From positions 1 through 14,413 of the forward strand of contig CAJWOD010000018.1 of NCBI GenBank assembly GCA_913044145.1: DNA of 14,413 nucleotides. Direction: 5' to 3'. The notes below the pieces were generated by a model. The model was not told the origin of the DNA. It searched no databases and saw only the letters and a list, made by a program, of their open reading frames with translations. This DNA is from an uncultured Nitrospina sp. (GTDB taxonomy: Bacteria > Nitrospinota > Nitrospinia > Nitrospinales > VA-1). Positions 1-7,173 of this stretch are shown here, one piece after another (the first letter of the stretch is position 1; each line of letters starts with the position of its first letter). A program made the position numbers and the translations under genes.

Positions 1-762
1 TCTTTCCGCACTATTTCCCAGAAAATAACAGAGAATGATATCATCCACTTGGGTTGCAGAAAACAATTCTTGTTCAGTTGAAGCATTTGCTAGGTTTTTC
101 AAGGAATCCAAAAGTCCTGCATCATTAGTCATGCAAACCATACTCCCAAAGACAGGAAAGCCGATTAAACCCCATTTAGCATGAAGAGAAGAGTCTCCTC
201 CTTTTAACAATAGACGTTCGATCTGTAAAGGCTTTCCCTCGCGCCAAATTTCAAAACGTTGATCCAACTCACCTTGGCTGAAATTTTCGTTCGAGGCTGG
301 TCGCCCAAGACATGAGATTTCCCAGCCCATAAAATTGCTATCACGAGACAATTCGATTCTGGTTTTAATCTGAGCTTTGGCACCGGCAAATATTATGTTT
401 TCCGATGGGAACCATTCCAAAGTTCCCTTTGGCGCAACTTTTATAACCTGTTCCTGTCTGGCGACTGGCCCAGCACTGCGGTAAAACTTTCCCGCCGCAG
501 GAGTTGTAATCAAAGCATGTGCATTTGGGTTTACATCTACACAAATATATAGACGGTCTCCCCCAACTACTCCGCCCGGGGGGTGCAATATGTAAAGATG
601 ACAGGTTCCGTTAAGCTCTGGATAAAATGGTTTCTGTACTTGCAAAGGGCCGTGGTGTTTCCGGTGGCTCAGTATAGTCTTGTTATTAGAATTTGAAAAC
701 TCTAAGTCCAACCGAGCTTTCCATTCCGCATTCAATTTTTCTTTTATTTCAGTTGTTGGCAT
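1..762 (-). CDS. ureD: Urease accessory protein UreD (UreH), N-terminal 254 codons, cut by window edge
   Basis: UreD is a scaffold of the UreD-UreF-UreG complex that helps deliver nickel to apo-urease in the cytoplasm. Read on the minus strand from ATG 762-760, the frame is open to the left edge with no stop, so the C-terminus is missing (about 254 of a usual 270-300 residues). Family hallmarks are visible: HPPGGVVGGDRL at about residues 60-71, a TTPAAGKFYRS block at about 86-96, LEWFPSENIIF near 115-125, and LGNSAER at the very edge, matching the LGDSAE region of UreD. The start has only a weak SD-like TAGGT about 12 nt upstream, after a small GGTAA/TTACC hairpin (781-794). The gene begins 54 bp after the stop of the TPR/GT-C gene and could be cotranscribed with it. 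The urease structural genes probably lie left of the window, but none is visible. Confidence 0.93.
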   Translation of the reverse strand, partial: MPTTEIKEKLNAEWKARLDLEFSNSNNKTILSHRKHHGPLQVQKPFYPELNGTCHLYILHPPGGVVGGDRLYICVDVNPNAHALITTPAAGKFYRSAGPVARQEQVIKVAPKGTLEWFPSENIIFAGAKAQIKTRIELSRDSNFMGWEISCLGRPASNENFSQGELDQRFEIWREGKPLQIERLLLKGGDSSLHAKWGLIGFPVFGSMVCMTNDAGLLDSLKNLANASTEQELFSATQVDDIILCYFLGNSAER

Positions 763-816
763 TAATATAATGAATACCTAGGTAAAAGATTACCGTTAAA
801 GTTATGGCCCGTATGC

Positions 817-3066
817 TCAGGAAAATGGAGGTAGCTTTTTATTTTCCTTATTTTTTTCCAAGCGTTTTAAATTAGTCCTAGCCGATGGATGTGAAGGATT
901 TAACTTAAGAGCCGTTTGAAATGCCGCCCGTGCTTTTTCCAGTTTTCCTTTTCGAGCAAAAAGAATGCCCAGCCTATCATAGATATCAGCATTATTAGGA
1001 TTTAAAGACAACGCTGTCCTGAACTCTGTCTGGGCAGAACCCCACTCTTTTATAGACATATACGCAATACCCAGGTAGTAAAGTGTGTCAACACGGGTAG
1101 GGTTCAAAGATTTTGAAGACTGCAATAGCCTTAGGGCGTCATTATTTTTATTCATCGCAAGGTAAAGAACCCCTAAATTATTTATTGTTTCAATATAATT
1201 TGGGTCTAGCTCCAAAACTTTTCTGTAGATATTTTCTGCATCCTTAAACTTTTTCATTTCGTAATATAGGACACCCAAATTGTTATAGGCCTGTACCTTG
1301 CGAGGCCAGATTTTTATAACCCGTAAATATTCAACTTCAGCCTTTCGAAATTTGTTAGTTTGATAATATAAGGCTCCTAAATTGTTCCGCGCTCCTTCAG
1401 ATTCTGGGTCAAATTCCAGCACTTTTTTAAACTGTTCTTCTGCTTCAGAAAATCGATTTGTTTTCGCATAAAGCTGACCGAGTCGGAGCCGTACCAGCTT
1501 TGCCTCAGGTTTTAAATGCAAGGCCTTCTTATATTCACTTTGCGCAAGATCCTCTTGCCTTAATTTTTCATATAAAACACCCAAACGATAGAGCACCCTT
1601 TCATCTTTAGCATTTAGTAACAGTGCTTTTTTCAATGCCTCCATAGCTTCTTCCAGTCGACCTTGATTTGTATAAATCATTCCAAGATAAAAAAATGTGT
1701 CAATCTGATTTGGTTGGATGTTCAACGCTGTTTTCAATTGATTTTCGGCCTTTTTAAGCTGTCCTTCTTGAAAATAATATGTAGCAAGGTTCGCATGAGC
1801 ACGGTAGATTTTGTTTGGAAACTTTTTGACTACAGGTATCCAAAGTGACTCGCCGTCGTGCCAAATTCTGATTTGTTTTGAAGATAAATTACCGAGGGCA
1901 AAAATCATGAAAGCGATTCCCAGAACAATTCCCGATCGAAACATATTTCTTTGCCACAAGTTCGTTAGCCCTGCTCCCGCTAAAAAGGCAGGACCTAGAG
2001 TTGGGATGTAGGTATAGCGGTCAGCCATTGCCTGCGTTCCCACTTTAATAATGCCAATAACCGGCGCTAAAGTAACCAGATAAAACAGCCATGCTATGGC
2101 CCATGCTGGGTTGCCCTTCTTCCATTGATAAAAACTAAATAGAGTCGCTCCAAGAAATAACATTAATCCTAGCAAGAATTTTATACTGAACCAGGAAGGG
2201 TTTACCCATAATGGATAAAACGGTAACAAGTCTCGAGGCCAAAATGTTTTTTCTATGTATGCCCAGAGTGTATGGAAAGCATTTATAATTCGATCAGAAA
2301 GAGAGGTTTCTTCCAAAGTCCTGACCGCACCTGTAGTTCTCTGGGCAAATAGAGTTAATATTCCACCCATCAGACTCAAAGCAAAGAGCGGTATTTTTTC
2401 TATCAGAAGAAAAGGGAGATCCTTTGACAAACGTAAACGTTCCAAAGGAAAAATATCTAAAAGTAAAAGCACAATTGGTAATGTTACGGCCATCGGTTTG
2501 GACATGATTGCCAATGCAAAGAGAAAAAACATAATGCTATATATCCAACGCTTTTTCTCACGCACATAAAGATAATAGACTCCAATGGTCGAAAAATATA
2601 AAAATCCACAAAGCAAATCTTTACGCTCAGAAATCCAAGCTACTGATTCAACTCGCAAAGGATGTAGTCCAAATAGTAGGGCTGTAAAAATGCCTCCTAC
2701 ATACAGACTATAGTTAGAAACTTCCTTCCCTCTGCCTGCCAATATGACAAATAGTGCAAATACCCAGCAGGTATTTAGTCCATGCAGAAACAAACTTGTT
2801 AAATGGTGTCCAAAAGGATTCAGGCCATATATTCTATAATCCAGTGCATGCGAAAACCAGGTGAGGGGATGCCAGTTTGCAGAGTGGAACGAAACGGTCA
2901 TCTCAAAAAAATTAGCCCATTTCTGAATCATAGGGTTTTCGGTAACGTATTCAAAATCGTCCCAATTAAGAATAAATCCGTTATCGAGAACACCTCGAAA
3001 TACCACTACAGTTAATACAAATAATCCAACCAGTGATAATAAAAATTTTGAATTGAAAGAAGTCAT
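817..3066 (-). CDS. TMTC-like GT-C family integral membrane protein with nine C-terminal TPRs
   Basis: This 749-residue protein has two halves. Residues about 1-415 are polytopic membrane with the hallmarks of bacterial relatives of eukaryotic TMTC O-mannosyltransferases (GT-C fold, DUF1736 region): an acidic pair in the first extracytoplasmic loop (NWDDFEYV, Asp36-Asp37), HSANWHPLTWFSHALDY at about 61-77, and HPLRVESVAWISERKD at 135-150. Residues about 421-726 are nine consecutive 34-residue TPR units with the W/L-G-Y-A-P spacing, followed by a 23-residue lysine-rich tail. By family analogy it may transfer a sugar from a polyprenyl-phosphate donor to an extracytoplasmic acceptor, with the TPRs selecting the protein; this role is inferred. 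The start ATG at 3066 is preceded by GAAG at short distance. It has its own upstream region, divergent from a small membrane protein gene, and ureD follows it. Confidence 0.85.
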   Translation of the reverse strand: MTSFNSKFLLSLVGLFVLTVVVFRGVLDNGFILNWDDFEYVTENPMIQKWANFFEMTVSFHSANWHPLTWFSHALDYRIYGLNPFGHHLTSLFLHGLNTCWVFALFVILAGRGKEVSNYSLYVGGIFTALLFGLHPLRVESVAWISERKDLLCGFLYFSTIGVYYLYVREKKRWIYSIMFFLFALAIMSKPMAVTLPIVLLLLDIFPLERLRLSKDLPFLLIEKIPLFALSLMGGILTLFAQRTTGAVRTLEETSLSDRIINAFHTLWAYIEKTFWPRDLLPFYPLWVNPSWFSIKFLLGLMLFLGATLFSFYQWKKGNPAWAIAWLFYLVTLAPVIGIIKVGTQAMADRYTYIPTLGPAFLAGAGLTNLWQRNMFRSGIVLGIAFMIFALGNLSSKQIRIWHDGESLWIPVVKKFPNKIYRAHANLATYYFQEGQLKKAENQLKTALNIQPNQIDTFFYLGMIYTNQGRLEEAMEALKKALLLNAKDERVLYRLGVLYEKLRQEDLAQSEYKKALHLKPEAKLVRLRLGQLYAKTNRFSEAEEQFKKVLEFDPESEGARNNLGALYYQTNKFRKAEVEYLRVIKIWPRKVQAYNNLGVLYYEMKKFKDAENIYRKVLELDPNYIETINNLGVLYLAMNKNNDALRLLQSSKSLNPTRVDTLYYLGIAYMSIKEWGSAQTEFRTALSLNPNNADIYDRLGILFARKGKLEKARAAFQTALKLNPSHPSARTNLKRLEKNKENKKLPPFS

Positions 3067-3251
3067 AAATCTTCAATTATTTTTTTATGAACATATAGGT
3101 CATGAATAAGTTTATATTAGTTGTTGTCATGTTAATTTTTCCAGAAAAAATTTTACTGCCTAATGATTTCTTTCGAAGGTTGTCTAATTTCATTTATAAA
3201 TAATATTTCAGTTTATCCATCAAGTACAGATCGAATAATTAGGAGGGAATA
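3067..3251. promoter_or_regulatory. Divergent intergenic region (185 bp)
   Basis: This AT-rich gap separates the minus-strand TMTC-like gene from the plus-strand 83-residue gene, so it must hold both promoters. A possible plus-strand -35 (TTGTCT, 3180-3185) is followed by AT-rich sequence with no good -10. I cannot fix either promoter with confidence. A strong SD for the plus-strand gene (AGGAGGG) closes the region. Confidence 0.4.
3241..3247 (+). promoter_or_regulatory. Strong Shine-Dalgarno of the 83-aa gene
   Basis: AGGAGGG lies 4 nt before the ATG at 3252. It is among the strongest ribosome binding sites in the window and is the main reason for accepting this small gene as real and for choosing this start. 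Confidence 0.8.
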
Positions 3252-3503
3252 ATGCAATCTTCAATGCAAACCACAATAGAATCTACAGCGGTTTTTAGCG
3301 ATTTGCTTTACCTGCTTACTGGAGGATATTTAGGGCTTTTCATGCTTGGCCTTATAACGATGGTCTTATTCTTCTTTTTGCCATTTATTATATTTGGAAT
3401 ATGGAACCAAACTAAGCGAACAAATAAAAATTTACAAAAACTCATAGAATTACTTCAGATTTGTGAAGATAGGTTAAAACTAGTAGAGAAAGACCCTAAA
3501 TAA
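3252..3503 (+). CDS. Small single-span membrane protein with cytoplasmic coiled-coil-like tail
   Basis: I do not recognise a family for this 83-residue protein. Residues 1-25 are polar and contain no signal peptidase site. A hydrophobic stretch with Gly and Phe (about 26-50, ending FFFLPFIIFGIW) forms one transmembrane helix. Residues about 52-83 are charged and heptad-like (NKNLQKLIELLQICEDRLKLVE), suggesting a short oligomerising or protein-docking helix on the cytoplasmic side by the positive-inside rule (KRTNK directly after the span). The very good SD and the absence of a competing gene on the other strand support it as real. It stands alone, divergent from the TMTC-like gene and convergent with the PBP gene, so its partner cannot be read from context. 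Confidence 0.75.
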   Translation: MQSSMQTTIESTAVFSDLLYLLTGGYLGLFMLGLITMVLFFFLPFIIFGIWNQTKRTNKNLQKLIELLQICEDRLKLVEKDPK

Positions 3504-3527
3504 AGAGATGATGAAAGCCATAAGTGT

Positions 3528-3564
3528 ATTTGATGGCTAACCGTGTTCTTAGTGGTCATCAAAT
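3528..3564. terminator. Convergent-gene hairpin (possible bidirectional terminator)
   Basis: ATTTGATG (3528-3535) pairs with CATCAAAT (3557-3564), and inside it CTAA (3537-3540) pairs with TTAG (3550-3553), giving 12 pairs with an asymmetric internal loop. It lies in the 71-bp gap where the plus-strand 83-aa gene and the minus-strand PBP gene converge. Neither side has a good T-tract, so it may be a weak terminator or an RNA 3'-end stabiliser. An alternative small stem, AGCCAT (3516-3521) with ATGGCT (3533-3538), overlaps it. Confidence 0.4.
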
Positions 3565-3574
3565 TATTTAGACT

Positions 3575-5929
3575 TTAGAAATCCCCATAAAAATCTACTT
3601 CATTTGGTCTTAGTATAGATTTAATGGGTAAGCCTTTCATTATTTTATGGTCAAACGAACCTACACGCGACAATAGTTTTTCTATAAGTACTTTTCTTCC
3701 CTTGATCAATCTTTCTGGGAAATTGGTTTCTATATCTCTTGTGTCCTTGAGCATTTTGATAAACCAAGGGGTTGGTATTTTTTTTAGCTTGCCCATGGAT
3801 GCATTTTCAAGGTTAACCATGAACCAGATTTTAGAATCAAGATTTGTTTTTAGTTTTGCGATTTTATTTTGTTTAAAACCTTTAATGCTTCGAGGAAGGT
3901 GTCTTATTTTATTGAAAAAATATTTTTTTGAATTAAGAGTTCCTCGAACTGGAAAAATTATTGGACGCCTGGGGAGGGCATTATTTTTCTTTAGTGCTAC
4001 TTGGACTGTATTTGGTGTATTTTTTGGTTCATAAAAGCCATCTGAATTATTGGCATACTCAAATCTTATCTCTCGTGGTATCGGAAAGTCACGATTATCG
4101 CCTTTATCTAATGCTTCTGTCATTATCAAACTCCATATTGGTGCAGCCGCATGGGCCCCTGTAACTCCCTTGTTGTTTGGTCTTAACATGGATTCGTTAT
4201 CATCGTAACCTACCCACACCGAGGTTGTTAAATCGGGAGTAAAGCCGGTAAACCATGCATCTCTATAGTCATTTGTAGTACCAGTTTTACCCCCTGCAGG
4301 ATGCTTGAAACCCATTCGCCTTATTACCCTTCCTGACCCATCATCCATTACCCCTTTCATCATATCCAGTAAAGGATAAATATCTATAGGTTCAAACCTT
4401 TTTTCTTCTTCAACGAAATGTTCATAAAGAATATTTCCCTGATAGTCTTCGATTTTAGAGACATAAAATGGAGATTTGAATGCGCCAAGGTTCGCAATGA
4501 CACTATAGGCTGCTGCAAGTTCAAACGTTGAAGCTCCGATAGCACCCAATGATAATGAAAATTTTTTAGTAAGAGAATTATTAAAACCGAACTTTCTAGC
4601 AGTTTTTACAACTTCAGTAGGTGTTGTTTTGAAAATAAGTTTAGCAGAAACTATATTAAGCGATTTGGAGAAAGCCTTTTTAAGGACCACCGGCCCCATG
4701 TACTCATCATTAAAATTAGCAGGCTCCCATTTTTTATTATAAGGGAGCTTAAAAACCGTCGGTTCGTCAATAAGAACGGTTCCCGGATGAAAGTTTAACT
4801 TTTGCATAGCTGTCAAATAGATAAAAGGCTTAAACGATGATCCAATCATTCTGTTTGTAGATAGTGCCCGGTTGAATTGACTTCTTCTATAGTTTTTTCC
4901 TCCAAGCATCACACGTATAGCCCCATTTTTATTGTCAATGGTTACAGCAGCAACTTGGAGTTTTTTATCTCGTGGAACAATTTTTTTTTCAAGGAACTCT
5001 AAATGATGTAGGGCATCTTCTTCTGCTTTTTTTTGCAGGTTACTATTCAAGGTGGTAAATACTCTAATCCCTCCGGAGCTAACAAGTTCTGGGCCATAAA
5101 TGGTGTTCAATTCTTCCAGAACAGTATCAACAAAATATGAATTATTGTTGTAGTTCTTTTTTATTTGTTTTAATTCTAATTCTGAATTCAAAGCATTATT
5201 TTTTTCCAGGTTGCTTATGAAACCTTCTCGGACCATACTGGTCAAAACCGTCTCAGCCCTGTTCATTGCAATATTTCTGTTATTGAGGGGATTAAATTTA
5301 TTTGGAGATCTGACCGTTCCAGCCAAAATTGCAGCTTGAAGTAAGTTAAGTTTACTTGATGGTTTGCCAAAATAAATTAAGCTGGCTTCATCAATGCCGT
5401 AGGCGCCATTTCCAAAGTATATCTGATTACTGTAAGCCTCCAGAATATCTGACTTAGTAAAAGACGATTCCATCTGCAGAGCAATAAGTAGTTCCTTAAA
5501 TTTTCTGATCCAGCTCTTTTCAAAGGAAAAAAAAAGATTTTTAGCCAACTGTTGGGTTATTGTGCTTCCCCCTTGAACCAATCTCTTTTTTTTAAAGTTA
5601 ACGAACATAGCTCTTACAAAAGCAACTAGATCTATTCCGGAATGATTAAAAAACCTGCGATCCTCAACGGCCAAAATAGCATTTTGAAATTCCCTGGAAA
5701 TCATATTCAACCTAATTGAATTTCTAAGTCCTATTGTCTTTAATAATTCTCCATCACTCGAATATATTTCTGTTGGAGGCCTGTAATTGATATGGGATAA
5801 GTTTTTCGGCAATTGAGGGAGGTCATCTTCAACGTAAATGTAACCTGCTATAAAAATAGTCATTAACGCGACTATGGATAAAAATATACTCAACCCTAAT
5901 ATACTCAAAACTTTTAGAATCTTTTTCAT
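3575..5929 (-). CDS. Class A penicillin-binding protein (glycosyltransferase/transpeptidase)
   Basis: A bifunctional peptidoglycan synthase that polymerises lipid II and cross-links the glycan strands at the periplasmic face of the inner membrane. One N-terminal transmembrane helix (about 7-32) is followed by a GT51 domain: EDRRFF with catalytic Glu89, then QGGSTITQQLAKN at 119-131. The transpeptidase domain has all three motifs: Ser364-Ser-Phe-Lys367 in GSSFKP, SLN at 423-425, and KTGT at 548-551. Only about 120 residues separate the GT domain from the active serine, so the OB-type insertion of E. coli PBP1A is absent. After about residue 615 comes a basic tail of roughly 170 residues (to 784) that I cannot assign; it is longer than usual. 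The ATG at 5929 lies 9 nt after the stop of an LPP20-like lipoprotein gene, without a clear SD of its own, which suggests coupled translation in one operon. Confidence 0.93.
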   Translation of the reverse strand: MKKILKVLSILGLSIFLSIVALMTIFIAGYIYVEDDLPQLPKNLSHINYRPPTEIYSSDGELLKTIGLRNSIRLNMISREFQNAILAVEDRRFFNHSGIDLVAFVRAMFVNFKKKRLVQGGSTITQQLAKNLFFSFEKSWIRKFKELLIALQMESSFTKSDILEAYSNQIYFGNGAYGIDEASLIYFGKPSSKLNLLQAAILAGTVRSPNKFNPLNNRNIAMNRAETVLTSMVREGFISNLEKNNALNSELELKQIKKNYNNNSYFVDTVLEELNTIYGPELVSSGGIRVFTTLNSNLQKKAEEDALHHLEFLEKKIVPRDKKLQVAAVTIDNKNGAIRVMLGGKNYRRSQFNRALSTNRMIGSSFKPFIYLTAMQKLNFHPGTVLIDEPTVFKLPYNKKWEPANFNDEYMGPVVLKKAFSKSLNIVSAKLIFKTTPTEVVKTARKFGFNNSLTKKFSLSLGAIGASTFELAAAYSVIANLGAFKSPFYVSKIEDYQGNILYEHFVEEEKRFEPIDIYPLLDMMKGVMDDGSGRVIRRMGFKHPAGGKTGTTNDYRDAWFTGFTPDLTTSVWVGYDDNESMLRPNNKGVTGAHAAAPIWSLIMTEALDKGDNRDFPIPREIRFEYANNSDGFYEPKNTPNTVQVALKKNNALPRRPIIFPVRGTLNSKKYFFNKIRHLPRSIKGFKQNKIAKLKTNLDSKIWFMVNLENASMGKLKKIPTPWFIKMLKDTRDIETNFPERLIKGRKVLIEKLLSRVGSFDHKIMKGLPIKSILRPNEVDFYGDF

Positions 5930-5938
5930 TAACAGACG

Positions 5939-6592
5939 TTAATATGAAAGCTTTCTATCAAGCTTAGGCTGAAAATTTATATTCTCTTTTATGAATTTAA
6001 CCCGACTTTTTTGTTCATTCGCCATACTGACGTGAGTGCGAAAGATTGACTCCCTTAGAAAGGATCGATCCGCCATGGAAATTGATTTTAAACTATCCAA
6101 CTTGTCTGTAAGCCGAGTTAAATCGAGTTTAGCCATTGAATACACTTTTCCATTATCTGGGTTTGACCAGTAATTAGTTATTTCTGCTTCCATCATAATA
6201 GTTGCTGTGCCTTCATCCAGGGAACTTTCCAATAGATGTCTATTTAAATCAGTTATTGAATTGTTCAAATTGGACTCTGAAATTTCTTTTGTGAGCCGTT
6301 CTATATAGGAAGTTAGGACTTTTGTTAGTTCGTCACGAGCACGGTCCTCTGAGAGATTTTTTCTATCTGAGATCATTTCTTCCTTGCTTGCTGATCCCAG
6401 ACCATAAAAAACAGCTTTCCCTGAAGAATTCTTATAAACACCACTTGTAAGAGCAGTCCATTCGGGCACCAGGATCTTGGTCTCAGCAGTAGGCTTTTCT
6501 ATCGTATTTAGAAGTAAGTTTTTGGAATTCGAATTTGAAGAACAAGCTGCTATTGACACTACCAGAAATAAACCTATTACTTTATGTTTCAT
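5939..6592 (-). CDS. LPP20-like outer membrane lipoprotein, operon partner of the class A PBP
   Basis: The 217-residue product starts MKHKVIGLFL and has a lipobox ending IAAC with lipidated Cys17. Ser follows the Cys, so by the E. coli +2 rule it would go to the outer membrane. The body has LPP20-family features: a PEW entry segment, VFYGLGSAS, a helical region rich in Arg/Asp/Glu beginning SEDRARDEL, and a late VYSMAKLDLTRL strand-helix after NYWSNPDNG. I choose ATG 6592-6590 because GGAG lies 6 nt upstream; the same frame can be extended to a TTG at 6604, which would put the start codon next to its own SD. It precedes the PBP gene by 9 nt. LpoB-type lipoproteins activate class A PBPs in enterobacteria; a similar role here is inferred from gene order and lipoprotein type only. 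Confidence 0.78.
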   Translation of the reverse strand: MKHKVIGLFLVVSIAACSSNSNSKNLLLNTIEKPTAETKILVPEWTALTSGVYKNSSGKAVFYGLGSASKEEMISDRKNLSEDRARDELTKVLTSYIERLTKEISESNLNNSITDLNRHLLESSLDEGTATIMMEAEITNYWSNPDNGKVYSMAKLDLTRLTDKLDSLKSISMADRSFLRESIFRTHVSMANEQKSRVKFIKENINFQPKLDRKLSY

Positions 6593-6623
6593 TTTTAACT
6601 CCAATATTTAAAATTTTGGTGAA

Positions 6624-6739
6624 TTGGTGAGGTGGCAGGCATTTCTCTTAAAGCTTGTAAAATATCTTTTGAGAAATGGGAGGTTCACCTAGAACTATTG
6701 AGGGACGTTGTATAATATTCTAAATGGCCACCTCACCAA
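6624..6739. repeat. 116-bp element bounded by 13-bp perfect inverted repeats
   Basis: TTGGTGAGGTGGC at 6624-6636 is the exact reverse complement of GCCACCTCACCAA at 6727-6739. Inside, CATTTCTC (6640-6647) pairs exactly with GAGAAATG (6671-6678), and AAAG/CTTT can extend that stem, so the element folds as an outer 13-bp stem around an inner 8-12-bp hairpin. It fills most of the 168-bp gap between the 132-aa gene (stop 21 nt away) and the lipoprotein gene. I see no target-site duplication, no coding capacity and no T-tract after either outer arm. It could be a MITE-like or REP-like intergenic element, a structured RNA, or a processing/attenuation structure inside the operon. Confidence 0.8.
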
Positions 6740-6760
6740 CTCGGGGCGGGACTTTGATAG

Positions 6761-7159
6761 TTATTCAGGCTTCCTTACAAGGTAAAAAGGAAACCATTTT
6801 TCTCCGTCAGGTGTAGACCATGTGCCCTTTATCTCGAATCCCTGTATGATTTTTCCTTCTAATACACCTGCTTTCTCACCTTCCTCATATTCCGTTAAAA
6901 AAAATACACCCTCATGATCAATGGTTCCGTAGATCTTATTTTCTTTTTCAAAGGTATTTACTAGTGTGCCGCTTAGGATATTGTCTTTTTGCGTGAAAGC
7001 CATTTGGAATAAATACTTTCCATTTATGGCTCCTACATAGCTGAGGGCCGACATCTGTTTTTTATAAGCGAGCTTTTGATTTTTTATTTTCATGTTGTAT
7101 CCCCATATGAGGGTGATAAATATAGCTGCTACAATTAGTATTTCTACAATCCATTTCAT
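6761..7159 (-). CDS. Membrane-anchored protein of unknown function with a beta-rich extracytoplasmic domain
   Basis: I do not recognise a named family. Residues 4-20 form an uncleaved N-terminal membrane anchor, with no signal peptidase site and a lysine-rich segment following (KIKNQKLAYKKQ). From about 42 to 132 the sequence alternates hydrophobic and polar residues as in a small beta sandwich or barrel, with repeated G-rich turns and the segment IKGTWSTPDGEKWFPFYLV near the C-terminus. That GTWS-PDG-PF pattern is reminiscent of small envelope beta domains, but I cannot name one. The ATG at 7159 follows the stop of the exported TPR protein by 14 nt, so the two are almost certainly cotranscribed and may act together in the envelope. 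Confidence 0.75.
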   Translation of the reverse strand: MKWIVEILIVAAIFITLIWGYNMKIKNQKLAYKKQMSALSYVGAINGKYLFQMAFTQKDNILSGTLVNTFEKENKIYGTIDHEGVFFLTEYEEGEKAGVLEGKIIQGFEIKGTWSTPDGEKWFPFYLVRKPE

Positions 7160-7173
7160 AATGGTCTTTTTGG

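Noticed and set aside
1663..2569. Plus-strand frames of 61-104 codons inside the TMTC-like gene
   Set aside because: They have no SD, show biased shadow composition, and the opposite frame is a well-supported gene.
3624..4164. Plus-strand frames of 67-136 codons inside the PBP gene
   Set aside because: They are the reverse complement of the PBP C-terminal coding region without SD or recognisable domain.
6593..6604. Longer TTG start for the LPP20-like lipoprotein
   Set aside because: The internal ATG at 6592 has GGAG at ideal spacing and gives a normal lipoprotein signal; the TTG lies at the SD itself.
6624..6740. tRNA-like beginning GGTGAGGTGGC resembling tRNA-Ser/Leu starts
   Set aside because: No D, anticodon or T-arm follows; the resemblance is limited to the inverted repeat.
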